Positions 1 to 8,136 of a DNA stretch of 64,000 bases are shown in pieces. The translations under genes were made by a program, and so were the position numbers. Numbering within the stretch: position 1 is the first letter of the stretch; each line of letters starts with the position of its first letter. Origin of the DNA: Pseudonocardiales bacterium (GTDB lineage Bacteria > Actinomycetota > Actinomycetes > Mycobacteriales > Pseudonocardiaceae); NCBI GenBank assembly GCA_019244165.1, contig JAFATA010000075.1, forward strand, positions 18,135-82,134, given 5' to 3'. Under the pieces are notes generated by a model. The model had not been told where the DNA came from, ran no database searches, and saw nothing but the letters and a program-made list of their open reading frames with translations.

Positions 1-261
1 CGCGAATCCCGATTCACCTACCGGGGCCGCTCCCACCACCGCATCAAGCACGTCTTCCTCGCCCGCACCGTTGACACCGCGGCGCAGATCCCACCTAAGC
101 CCACTGAGAACGAGAAAGCCGGACTAATCGAACGCCGCTGGTGGTCCGCGACCGACCTCCGGCACTGCCCCGACAAGCTCCTGCCGGGAAGCTTGTCCGA
201 GCTGCTCGACGACCTTCTGGGTGACCGACTCAGCGACAAACCTCTGATGCTGATCGGCTGA
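1..261 (+). CDS. NUDIX-type hydrolase, C-terminal part (5' end outside window)
   Basis: Frame 1 is open from the first base to a TGA at 259-261, giving 86 residues. The stretch HRIKHVFLARTVD, followed by an acidic linker and GLIERRWWSATDLR, is the usual C-terminal half of actinobacterial NUDIX hydrolases, where a strand is followed by E..G..E..WW and a helix. The NUDIX box itself would lie upstream of the window, so the catalytic residues cannot be checked. Substrate unknown. The ORF track misses it because it has no start codon here. Confidence 0.6.
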   Translation, partial: RESRFTYRGRSHHRIKHVFLARTVDTAAQIPPKPTENEKAGLIERRWWSATDLRHCPDKLLPGSLSELLDDLLGDRLSDKPLMLIG

Positions 262-466
262 GTACTCCGGGTCTCCGGCGGCCCGCGCTCGACAGCGTGT
301 CGACGAGGCAAGGCCAGGTCGGCTGCACCCACTCAATCGCGCCGGCTCGATCCGATGGCAACGGGGTCCACCACGTAGCCTTGAGCCACCTCTTCGCTGA
401 GGTTTCCACCCGGGGGTAGCTCCTCGGGGCATCGGCGAGGGGTTGCGGCGAGGGAGATCTCTGTGA

Positions 467-1663
467 GTGGACGCTGACAAGGACGTACACACGATCGGCC
501 GGCGGGTGCGCCAGATCCGCCGGGCACGGGGTAAGTCGCTGCGGGTGGTCGCCGGGCTGGCCGGGATGAGCAAGTCGGAGCTTTCCCGCATCGAACGCGG
601 AGAAACCGCGCTGGATCGCCATTCCGAGATCGTGGCCCTGGCCGAGGTGCTGCAGGTCGCACCGTCTGAGCTGATCAGGGTCGAGGTACCCGCGCCAGGC
701 AACGGGGATGCGGATACCGCTATCGAAGCGGTCCGCCGCGCGCTGATGGCGATCAACCATCGCCTGCCCGGCGGGCAGGTACTCCCCGTAGAGGCGTTGC
801 GCGCCAAGGTCGCGACCGTGATGGACGAGCACTGGCGTTGTGATAAGCCCGGCGACGTCGGTGCAGCACTGGCCACTCTGATGCGAGACCTGCACAGCTC
901 GATCGCGGCCGGTAAGGACGTCGCCGAGCTGCTCGATTTGACTATCCTCCTGCACACTCAGGTCACGGTGGGATGGCTGCGGGTGGCCGGCGCCTCGTGG
1001 GATCTGCGCTGGCAGGCCGCAGCCTTAGCGCATGATGCGGCTCAGCGCCTCGACACCCCGACCGCGCTGGGCATCGCGTTGTGGGGTGGGTTCTACGTGA
1101 CGTACGCCTCGGGGGCCTCCGATCTGGCGCTGGCCGCCCTGGACGCCGTGACCGTGCCCACCAACACCCCGGAGTCGATGCAACTAGCGGGCACGCTCGC
1201 GCTGTGCCGGTCGCTGCTGGCGGTTGTGGACTCTCGCCCGCAGAACGTGGAGGCCCCGTTTCAGCAGGCGGTGGAACTCGCCGAGCGCACGGGGGAAGGC
1301 AACGCCTACGGCATGGCCTTCGGACCCACCACCGTCGGGCTGTGGCGCATGTTCAGCCTGCTCGAGGCCCACGACTACGAGCAGGCGGTCCGCATCGGAG
1401 ACGGGCTGCATCCCGAGGTGTATCTCCCTCGCCTGGTGCAGGCCGACTACTGGGCCGACTACGGCCGTGCGCTGGCGCGGGTTCGGGGACGCCGCGACGA
1501 TGCGATCGCGGCCTTCCAGCGCTCCGAGGAGATCTCGCCCCACCGGCTCTGCCGGGATCCGCTCACCAAGGATGTGATCGCGGAACTGCTTGTCCGGTCC
1601 CGCCGGGACTCGGTCAGTCGTGAACTGCGGAGAATGGCCTACCGGGCTGGCCTGCCAGTGTAG
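467..1663 (+). CDS. XRE-family regulator with TPR-like C-terminal domain (module copy 1)
   Basis: 398 aa. Residues about 8-65 form a helix-turn-helix (IGRRVRQIRR, then AGMSKSELSRIERGETALDR); the rest is an all-alpha region with FGPTTVGLWR and GRALARVRGR segments, as in the TPR-type sensor domains of large actinobacterial XRE proteins. The GTG start at 467 is preceded by an AGGGAG ribosome site about 10 bases upstream. Very similar copies lie at 44432-45625 and 50737-51910, sharing nearly identical HTH and C-terminal ends (MAYRAGLPV or MAYRAGLPM). Each is followed by the same small Cys protein gene. Probably a transcription regulator whose helical domain senses a peptide or small molecule; ligand and operator are unknown. 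Confidence 0.85.
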   Translation: MDADKDVHTIGRRVRQIRRARGKSLRVVAGLAGMSKSELSRIERGETALDRHSEIVALAEVLQVAPSELIRVEVPAPGNGDADTAIEAVRRALMAINHRLPGGQVLPVEALRAKVATVMDEHWRCDKPGDVGAALATLMRDLHSSIAAGKDVAELLDLTILLHTQVTVGWLRVAGASWDLRWQAAALAHDAAQRLDTPTALGIALWGGFYVTYASGASDLALAALDAVTVPTNTPESMQLAGTLALCRSLLAVVDSRPQNVEAPFQQAVELAERTGEGNAYGMAFGPTTVGLWRMFSLLEAHDYEQAVRIGDGLHPEVYLPRLVQADYWADYGRALARVRGRRDDAIAAFQRSEEISPHRLCRDPLTKDVIAELLVRSRRDSVSRELRRMAYRAGLPV

Positions 1664-1725
1664 CCCGTCCAGGCCGTCCCGGATTCGGGACCCTGCGGAG
1701 TTGATCGCGTTCACTATCGTCAGTC

Positions 1726-1857
1726 ATGACCCATGAGACCGCCGCGGAACCACCATACCCCGCGGAGAAGAACAATCGCCGGAATCGCCGGGTGCTCCAC
1801 GCCACCTGCACCGCCGCCACCGAACTATTTCACCTTCTAGGAGAGTGGCTGGGATGA
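1726..1857 (+). CDS. Small protein A, internally shortened copy (43 aa)
   Basis: Too short for the ORF track. The ATG at 1726 opens a 43-residue frame containing NRRNRRVLHATC and ending in ELFHLLGEWLG. The same ends are present in the 75-aa protein at 51977-52204, which has about 30 further residues in between. This copy therefore looks like an in-frame internal deletion. Its TGA overlaps the ATG of the next gene (ATGA), as in the full-length copy, so the coupling is conserved although the middle is lost. Function unknown; it may be a non-functional leftover that preserves translational coupling. Confidence 0.55.
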   Translation: MTHETAAEPPYPAEKNNRRNRRVLHATCTAATELFHLLGEWLG

Positions 1858-2117
1858 GCGCACCCTTGCCCGACGGCGTCTTCCACCTCCTGACCGCTGA
1901 TAACCTGGTACGCCAGACCTACGGGATCCACATCACCATCTGCGGGGAGGACATTTCCACGTCGGACCTGCCCCTCTCGTGCTACGACGAGAATAGTGAC
2001 GACTTCGGCCGCGACCCCGCCTACTGCCCCGAATGCGTCCGCGAAGCCGCCCGCTTCACCGCCGAGCCTGAGCAGCCCCGACCGGAATCCGCAGCCCGAG
2101 CGCCCACCGACACCTGA
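1854..2117 (+). CDS. Small Cys-containing protein B (module copy 1)
   Basis: 87 aa from the ATG at 1854; the track's start at 1845 is less likely because homologous copies begin MSEPLPDGVF. The sequence carries DGVFHLLTADN, then CGEDI, a single Cys, and CPECVREAAR near the C terminus. The spaced Cys residues (C, C, CxxC) would suit a small zinc site; this is inference. Close copies are at 45770-45997 and 52201-52449, always directly after the XRE regulator and small protein A. I do not recognise a named family. Its fixed position suggests a role with the regulator, perhaps as cofactor or antagonist. Confidence 0.75.
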   Translation: MSAPLPDGVFHLLTADNLVRQTYGIHITICGEDISTSDLPLSCYDENSDDFGRDPAYCPECVREAARFTAEPEQPRPESAARAPTDT

Positions 2118-2127
2118 GGGCGGGCAC

Positions 2128-2976
2128 TCAGCGGCCGCCGCCATACTCGCGCAGGAGACGGCGCGCATGCCGGTGCAAAGGCTCCGCGAGATCCGGGTAG
2201 TCCCCGCCATCCACCCGCAGCAGCAGACGCCCGATCACATGCAGTTGAGCGCGGATGCCGTCGGGGGGTTCCAGGATGTCGGCGAAGGTCTCGTAGACCC
2301 TGCGGGCAGTGTCGGGGGCCAGCAGGGAGTAACAGTACAGCGTGGCGGCGTCATAACCGGCGGGGGCGACTCCCCAGCCTTCCCAGTCCAGCAGGTACGG
2401 TTCGGGAGCGGTGAGGTTGGCCCATTGCAGGTCGCCGTGCGCCGTGTTCCAGATAGTGACAATAGGATCGATCTTGTCGCCGAAGAAGGCGAGCAGGCGG
2501 CGTGAGATGCCCTCTTGCGTGGCCCCGACGCGCTCTGTTGGATGAACGGCGAGAACATCGAGTGCGTGACGCAAGCTAGTCCACCATTCGTCGGCCAAGT
2601 CCAGTTCGTCGCGGAGTTCTTGGGTGTCTGAGCAGATGCGGGCAGGTACGAGGGTCATCAGCTCGGCCCGAATACTCCGAGTTTGCTCTGTCCATTCGTG
2701 AACTTGCAGCACGCGGGGTTTGGGCACGCCATGGATGGCAGAAGCATCGAGGTTGCCGGTCCAGAACTCCCCGTTGGCCCACATGCTGTGGCTGGTGACC
2801 ACCCGCAGCCAGCGGTCACCATCGATATCGCGGACCTGGCTGCCGATACTCCGATCACGCCAGCCGAACGTGGGGTCACCCAGGAGCGTAAGAGAGAAGT
2901 GCCCGGCGGCCTGCGCCAGGATTTCACACATCCACCCCCGGAACCGCGCATTGGCCTGGTCGATGTCCGTATCCAT
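2128..2976 (-). CDS. Aminoglycoside-phosphotransferase-like kinase
   Basis: 282 aa. The C-terminal half carries the APH/choline-kinase signatures: a catalytic-loop motif HGDLQWAN, in which the usual HGDLHxxN has Gln at the second His position, and LLDWEGWG corresponding to the metal-binding D of the family. The N-terminal lobe is poorly recognisable. It lies downstream of the radical SAM gene on the same strand, with only 67 bp between them if the read-through end of that gene is used. The two may form an operon that adds a phosphate to a small substrate or a peptide. Substrate unknown; antibiotic resistance is not supported by anything else here. Confidence 0.7.
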   Translation of the reverse strand: MDTDIDQANARFRGWMCEILAQAAGHFSLTLLGDPTFGWRDRSIGSQVRDIDGDRWLRVVTSHSMWANGEFWTGNLDASAIHGVPKPRVLQVHEWTEQTRSIRAELMTLVPARICSDTQELRDELDLADEWWTSLRHALDVLAVHPTERVGATQEGISRRLLAFFGDKIDPIVTIWNTAHGDLQWANLTAPEPYLLDWEGWGVAPAGYDAATLYCYSLLAPDTARRVYETFADILEPPDGIRAQLHVIGRLLLRVDGGDYPDLAEPLHRHARRLLREYGGGR

Positions 2977-3043
2977 GTCAACCTTTCAGGTGTCTCAAAG
3001 CCCCACCACGGGGTCGCTGGTCACGCTGTGAATAAGCACGACT

Positions 3044-3961
3044 TCATCCGTCTGGTGCGCAGTAGTAGCCGGGCCAGCATTGGTCGGGGGTGCACCTCGG
3101 ACCACAGTGGTAGCCCGGTGGGCAGTGCGGTTTGCAATCGCTTCAGGAGGGCTCACACCGGGACTCCGGTGCACATTTCTGTTTCTCTGGTCCACACTGG
3201 CGCTCGACAAAGTTGCGCCGTAGCCGTCTACGAGTCGTGGCGAGAATCGCACCATCGAGGATTTCGCGTAGTGCCGATTCGCGGACGTTGCCGACAGGAA
3301 GCCACCGAGCAAAGACGCACGGCCACACGCTGCCGTCCGGAGAGATGGCTATTACCCTGTCGGCGCAGCGGCCACAGAGCTGCTCCACATTCGGCTGCTG
3401 GTCCCGCACTCCGCGCCCAACTTGACGCAGCCGGTCGAAACCAACTTCGGTGACTCCGAGCGCTTCTAACTCGGCACGAGCCTGCTCCACTCGCTGTCCA
3501 TCCTGGACCTCGATAAGCCCCACCCTAAGCGGGATCGACCGGCGCAGCGCTTCGACGATGTTGGCCTTGGTACGGGTATAGCTGTTCCTGCGCTTGGTGA
3601 TCGCCTCATGCTCGGTGGCATTATCGGAGTAGTAGCTCGTGGCCAGCCGCACACCGGGCTGAGCGAAGACACCCCACAGCTGCGGCGACACGTGCACGAG
3701 GTTACTGAACACCTCGACCTCTAACCCATCGACCAATGCATGATCCACAAACGCCGGCAACGAGCGATGCAGAGTTGGCCCACCGCCAATGAACTGCACC
3801 ATCCGCCCGCCGAGTTGAGCTACCTCATCGATAACCCGCAACCAATCCCTCGGGAGCATCGTCCCCTCCGTGCCTTTCGGTCCGGAGTCGGCATAGCAGT
3901 GATCACAGAAGAGCGAACACCGGCCTGTGATCTCCAACCACACGAAGCTCAGGTCCTGCAT
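3044..3961 (-). pseudogene. Radical SAM/SPASM protein interrupted by in-frame TGA
   Basis: The start ATG at 3961 has an AAGGTGAG site upstream and gives MQDLSFVWLEITG. The iron-sulfur motif CSLFCDHCYA (CxxxCxxC) is at residues 14-21. The usual GGEP motif that binds the SAM amino group reads GGGP (FIGGGPTLHR), a clear departure. A C-terminal SPASM-like Cys region follows (CGRCADR, WPCVFARW). The frame meets TGA at 3145-3143 after RCEPS but continues open in the same frame for 32 more codons of Cys/Pro-rich sequence (SDCKPHCPPGYHCGPRC and onward) to a TGA at 3046-3044. The interrupting codon sits where a Cys would fit. Best reading: a decayed gene or a sequencing error; selenocysteine is possible but unsupported. 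Confidence 0.7.
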
Positions 3962-4020
3962 GGCAAGCTCACCTTGGCCATGCGTTGCCCTGTGGTCGCT
4001 TTGTTCCGTCGGCTTGCGGA

Positions 4021-4989
4021 TCACGCCACTCGGCAGGAGGGTTCGCGGCCGGCCAGGAAGTCTTGCAGGTTGTTCAGCACGAGCATGCCCATCGCGGTCC
4101 GGCTCTGGCGGGTGGCGCTGCCCAGGTGCGGCAGCAGCACGGCGTTGTCCAGCTCACGCAGCTCGTGCGGGATCTCGGGTTCGCCCTCGTAGACGTCGAG
4201 TCCGGCACCGGCGATCGTCCCGGACCGCAGGGCGGCGATCAGTGCCTGCTGGTCGATGACATCGCCGCGGGCACTGTTGATCAGGAACGCGGTGGGCTTC
4301 ATCCGGGCCAGTGCCGCGGCGTCGATGAGGTGGGTGTTCGCGCCGCCGCCGGGCATGTGCAGCGACACGAAGTCGGCCAGCGCCAGCACCTCCCCGGTGG
4401 TGCCGACCCGGCGGGCGCCGGGGATCCCATGGTCGGGCTCGACGTCGACCGGGTCGTAGAACACCACCGGCATGCCAAAACCGAAGTGCCCGCGGCGGGC
4501 CACTGCCACCCCGATCCGCCCCATGCCCAGGATGCCCAGGGTCTTGCCGGTGACCTCGGCGCCCATCAGGTGGGTGGGGCGCCAGCCGGTCCAGCGTCCG
4601 GCCCGGACCTCGCGTTCCCCCTCACCGGCCCGGCGGGCGATCATCAACAGCAGGGTCATCGCGGTGTCCGCGGTGGCGTCGGTGAGCACCCCCGGGGTGT
4701 TGGTGACAACGATCCCGGCTTTGGCCGCGGCCTCGGTGTCGATGTGGTCATAGCCGACGCCGAAGTTGCCCAGGAACTTGGTCCGCAGCGTGCCTTCGAA
4801 CAGCTCGGCGCCCAGCCGGTCGGACACCGTGGGCAGCACCACGTCGGCCTGCTCCAGCGCGGCGCGCAGCCCCCCGGGCCCGAGCGGCAGGTCGTCCCGG
4901 TTGAGCCGCACGCGGCCGTGGCGGCGCACCAGCTCCTCCTCGACCGGCGCCGGCCAGCGCCGGGTGACGACGATGACGGGTTCATCCAC
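4021..4989 (-). CDS. hprA: NAD(P)-dependent hydroxypyruvate reductase / D-2-hydroxyacid dehydrogenase
   Basis: 322 aa from a GTG at 4989 that sits behind a GGAGGA ribosome site; upstream M codons in the track's ORF run into the hairpin and are unlikely. It shows the D-2-hydroxyacid dehydrogenase layout: GVGYDHID, Rossmann motif GMGRIG, catalytic Arg in NSARGDVID, Glu in EGEPE and His in LLPHLGSAT. In the serine cycle this enzyme reduces hydroxypyruvate (from serine-glyoxylate transamination) to glycerate. It is the last gene of the six-gene minus-strand operon, separated from mtkB by a 26-bp-stem palindrome. Substrate is inferred from the neighbours; glyoxylate reductase activity is equally possible. 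Confidence 0.85.
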   Translation of the reverse strand: MDEPVIVVTRRWPAPVEEELVRRHGRVRLNRDDLPLGPGGLRAALEQADVVLPTVSDRLGAELFEGTLRTKFLGNFGVGYDHIDTEAAAKAGIVVTNTPGVLTDATADTAMTLLLMIARRAGEGEREVRAGRWTGWRPTHLMGAEVTGKTLGILGMGRIGVAVARRGHFGFGMPVVFYDPVDVEPDHGIPGARRVGTTGEVLALADFVSLHMPGGGANTHLIDAAALARMKPTAFLINSARGDVIDQQALIAALRSGTIAGAGLDVYEGEPEIPHELRELDNAVLLPHLGSATRQSRTAMGMLVLNNLQDFLAGREPSCRVA

Positions 4990-5034
4990 GGCGATCCTCC
5001 AGCAGCTCAGAGTGGTTCTCTTGGTCCCCGGTAC

Positions 5035-5090
5035 TGGTGGCTCTTCAAGGGTGGCCAACCCGGGGGTTGGCCACCCTTGAAGAGCCACCA
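5035..5090. repeat. Perfect 26-bp inverted repeat with 4-nt loop
   Basis: Left arm TGGTGGCTCTTCAAGGGTGG plus CCAACC, loop CGGG, then the exact reverse complement. It lies between mtkB and hprA and contains the mtkB stop codon at 5047-5045, so the last residues of the mtkB frame are coded by the stem. The transcript would fold into a very stable hairpin without a U-tract. It could be a transcription attenuator, an mRNA-stabilising element that changes the hprA dose, or a REP-like mobile palindrome. Confidence 0.8.
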
Positions 5091-5995
5091 AGAGAACCAC
5101 CAAGCAGGCCGTGCTGAGCGAGCACCCGGGCCACGGTCTCACCGATGCACGACGGGTTGGGCACCATCGTGATGCCAGCGGCAGTCAGGATCTCCATTTT
5201 CTCCTGGGCGGATTCCCCGACCCCCGACACGATCGCGCCAGCGTGGCCCATCTTTCGGCCCTTGGGGGCGGACAGCCCAGCGATGTAGGCGATCACTGGT
5301 TTGGTCATGTGGTCGCGTACGTAGTCAGCACCCTCGGCTTCCTGCGGGCCGCCGATCTCGCCCACCATCACCACCGCGTCGGTGTCCGGGTCGGCTTCGA
5401 ACAGTTCCAGGTGGTCGCGGAATCAGGTTCCGTTGACCGGGTCGCCGCCGATACCCACCGCAGTGGACATCCCGATGCCCAGCGCCTTCATCTGGGACGC
5501 GGCCTCGTAGCCCAGCGTGCCCGAGCGCCCGATCACCCCGACTCGTCCAGGCAGGTAGATGTGCCCAGGCATGATGCCCAGCAGCGCCCGCCCGGGTGTG
5601 ATGGTCCCTGCGCAGTTGGGCCCGGTCAGCGTCATCCGCGCCTGGGCCTTGTAGCGCCGCATGTAGCGCTTGACCCGCATCATGTCCTGCATCGGGATGC
5701 CGTCAGTGATGCAGACGCAAAACCGGATCCCGGCGTCAGCGGCCTCCATGATGGAGTCGGCGGCGAAAGGGGGCGGCACGAACACGATCGAGGCCCTCGC
5801 CCCGGTCGCGGCCACGGCGTCTTTCATGGTGTTGAACACCGGACGGCCCAGCACGTGCTCGCCGCCCTTGCCCGGGGTGACGCCAGCGACCACGTTGGTG
5901 CCGTAGCTGACCATCTCCTCGGTGTGGAAACGCCCGATGCGGCCGGTGATGCCCTGCACCACCACGCGGGTGTGCTCATCGATCAGGATGGCCAT
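5045..5995 (-). pseudogene. mtkB: Malate-CoA ligase (malate thiokinase) alpha subunit, interrupted by in-frame TGA
   Basis: Resembles the succinyl-CoA synthetase alpha family: N-terminal CoA-binding domain (VVVQGITGRIGRFH), [20 protein letters not shown] and the phospho-His loop KGRKMGHAGAIVSG. The frame is continuous from the ATG at 5995 to a TGA at 5047-5045 except for one TGA at 5425-5423, between NGT and FRDHLELF, where homologues normally have Ser (a TCA to TGA change would suffice). The two open parts, listed separately in the ORF track, are in the same frame. The active-site His lies after the stop, so without read-through the subunit is dead. It follows mtkA by 5 bp. Sequencing error, recent mutation or read-through cannot be told apart here. 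Confidence 0.8.
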
Positions 5996-6000
5996 GCCGG

Positions 6001-7173
6001 TTAGCCGACCTTGGCGCCGACGGCGGCAACCGCCTTGTGGGCGGCCTCGGCCAGGGTGTCCGCGGTGATGAGGGGCAGTCCGGAGTCACGCAGGATCCGC
6101 TGGCCCTGCTCGACGTGGGTGCCGGCTAGCCGCACCACCACCGGGACCTTGACGTCGAGCTGCTTGAACGCCGCTACGATGCCCTCAGCGACCCAGTCGC
6201 AGCGGTTGACACCGGCGAAGATGTTGATCAGCATCGCCTTGACGTTGGCGTCCTGCAGCACCGCGCGAAAGGCCTTGAGAACCCGCTGGGGCGAGGCGCC
6301 ACCGCCGATGTCCAGGAAGTTTGCCGGCTCCCCGCCCGCGACCTTGATCATATCCATGGTCGCCATCGCCAGACCAGCACCGTTGATCATGCAGCCGATA
6401 TCGCCGTCCAGGCCGACGTAGGCCAGCCCCCGATCAGCGGCGTGGCTTTCCCTGGCGTCTTCCTGGCTGCGGTCGCGCAGCTCGGAGATCTCCAGGTGGC
6501 GGAACAGCGCGTTGTCGTCGAAGGCCATCTTGGCGTCTAGGGCGACAATACTGCCCTTGCCCGTGACGGCCAGCGGGTTGATCTCCAGCATGGTGGCGTC
6601 CAGGTCTCGGAAAGCTCGGTACGCGCACCGGAAAATCCGGCTGGCCTCAGCGATCTGCGCTGGTTGCAGGTCCAGCGCGAACGCGATCTCCCGTCCTTGG
6701 AACTCCAGGAACCCCGCCGCGGGGTCGATGGTCGTACGCACCAGCACTTCGGGCTTGCTCCTCGCCAGCTCCTCGATCTCCATGCCACCCTCAGCCGAGG
6801 CGATGATCACTACCCGCTCGATGCGGCGGTCCAGCACGATGCCGAAGTACAGTTCGCGAGCGACGTCGGTGGCCTCCTCGACGTACACCCGGTAGATCAG
6901 CTTGCCGCGCGGACCGGACTGGCTGGTGACCAGCCGCCGGCCGAACATGCTGTTGGCGGCGTCTTCGACCGCGCGGTCAGAGTGGCACAGCCTCACCCCG
7001 CCGGCCGCCCCCCGCCCGCCGGTGTGCACCTGGGCTTTGACCACCCACGCCGACCCGCCGATCTCGGTGCACCGGTAGGACGCCTGCTCGGGGCTGTAGG
7101 CCAGACCGCCGCGCGGGATGGGGACCCCGAAGCGGGCCAAGATCTCCTTGGCCTGATACTCGTGGATGTCCAT
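6001..7173 (-). CDS. mtkA: Malate-CoA ligase (malate thiokinase) beta subunit
   Basis: 390 aa, the normal length for succinyl-CoA synthetase beta / malate thiokinase large subunits. The N-terminal ATP-grasp domain begins [20 protein letters not shown] and has [18 protein letters not shown]; the C-terminal ligase domain has [16 protein letters not shown]. With mtkB it would make malyl-CoA from malate, ATP and CoA, feeding the adjacent malyl-CoA lyase. Assignment as malate rather than succinate ligase rests on the operon partners (mcl, sgaA, hprA, glyA). The next gene upstream, mcl, ends only 9 bp before the ATG. Confidence 0.85.
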   Translation of the reverse strand: MDIHEYQAKEILARFGVPIPRGGLAYSPEQASYRCTEIGGSAWVVKAQVHTGGRGAAGGVRLCHSDRAVEDAANSMFGRRLVTSQSGPRGKLIYRVYVEEATDVARELYFGIVLDRRIERVVIIASAEGGMEIEELARSKPEVLVRTTIDPAAGFLEFQGREIAFALDLQPAQIAEASRIFRCAYRAFRDLDATMLEINPLAVTGKGSIVALDAKMAFDDNALFRHLEISELRDRSQEDARESHAADRGLAYVGLDGDIGCMINGAGLAMATMDMIKVAGGEPANFLDIGGGASPQRVLKAFRAVLQDANVKAMLINIFAGVNRCDWVAEGIVAAFKQLDVKVPVVVRLAGTHVEQGQRILRDSGLPLITADTLAEAAHKAVAAVGAKVG

Positions 7174-7182
7174 CCGCGCCCC

Positions 7183-8136
7183 CTAGGCCCGGCCGAGGGC
7201 CGCGGCCCGGATCGCCTGGTCCAACGCGATCACCGTCTGGGCCATCCGTTCCGAGGCTGCGTCGATCATCTTGCCGTCCACCGCCGCAGCACCCCTGCCC
7301 TGCGCCGCCGCCTCAGCCAGCGCCTCGACGATGCGCTGCGCCCGCTGGACCTCAGCTTCCGGCGGGCTGAACACCTCGTTGGCCAGCTCAATCTGGCTGG
7401 GATGAATCGCCCACTTCCCGTCAGCGCCCAGCGCCGCCGCCCGGGCGGCACTGGCGCGGTAGCCATCGGGGTCGGAGAAGTCGCCAAACGGGCCGTCGAT
7501 CGGGCGCAGCCCGTAGGCCCGGCAGGCCACGATCATCCGCGACAGCGCGAAATGCCACTGATCACCGGGGTAGTCCGGGTTCAGACCACCGATGCTCACG
7601 GTGCGAGCCCGGCTGCTCGCGGCGTAGTCGGCCACCCCGAAGTGCAGCGCCTCCAACCGGCCTGGCGCGGCGGCGATGGCTTCCACGCTGGCCATCCCCA
7701 GCGCGGTCTCGATCAGCGCCTCGAGACCGACCTTGTTCGGGTAGCCGCGGGCCTGCTCCACCTGGTTGATGAGGGTTTCCACGCAGTACAGGTCCGCGGG
7801 CAGGCCGACCTTGGGCACCAGGATGGTGTGCACCCGGTCTCCGGCCCGCTCCATCACGTCGATGACGTCGCGATACATGTAGTGGGTGTCCAGCCCGTTG
7901 AACCGCACCGACACCGTCTTGCCCTTGGCTGCCCAGTCGATCTCGCGCAGCGCTTCGATCACCGTGCGACGAGCTCGTTCCTTGTCAGCGGGGGCTACCG
8001 CGTCCTCCAGATCGAGGAACACGACATCGGCCGCGCTGTTCGCGGCCTTGTCGATGAAGCTGGTGTTCGATCCCGGTACCGCGAGCTCACTGCGTTGCAA
8101 CCGGGGCTGGCGCACCGGGTGAAAGGTGTGGCTCAA
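7183..8136 (-). CDS. mcl: L-malyl-CoA lyase (HpcH/HpaI-CitE family)
   Basis: 317 aa. It has the CitE-like TIM-barrel signatures RSELAVPGSN, VFLDLEDAVAP, VRFNGLDTHYMYRD, LVPKVG, ALIETALGM and GKWAIHPSQIELAN, matching malyl-CoA/beta-methylmalyl-CoA lyases. It would split malyl-CoA into acetyl-CoA and glyoxylate; the glyoxylate returns to the aminotransferase and SHMT steps coded just upstream. The start is a TTG at 8136 that overlaps the TGA of the aminotransferase (TTGA) and is preceded by AGGAGG, so translation is coupled. The family also acts on beta-methylmalyl-CoA, which the sequence alone cannot exclude. Confidence 0.88.
   Translation of the reverse strand: MSHTFHPVRQPRLQRSELAVPGSNTSFIDKAANSAADVVFLDLEDAVAPADKERARRTVIEALREIDWAAKGKTVSVRFNGLDTHYMYRDVIDVMERAGDRVHTILVPKVGLPADLYCVETLINQVEQARGYPNKVGLEALIETALGMASVEAIAAAPGRLEALHFGVADYAASSRARTVSIGGLNPDYPGDQWHFALSRMIVACRAYGLRPIDGPFGDFSDPDGYRASAARAAALGADGKWAIHPSQIELANEVFSPPEAEVQRAQRIVEALAEAAAQGRGAAAVDGKMIDAASERMAQTVIALDQAIRAAALGRA

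Noticed and set aside
3143-3145. Firm call of a selenocysteine codon in the radical SAM gene
   Set aside because: No SECIS-like hairpin was recognised and no sel genes are visible; another in-frame TGA in mtkB stands at a Ser position, so decay or error is simpler.
3985-5172. 395-aa plus-strand ORF opposite hprA
   Set aside because: Gly/His/Arg-rich shadow of the hydroxypyruvate reductase gene.
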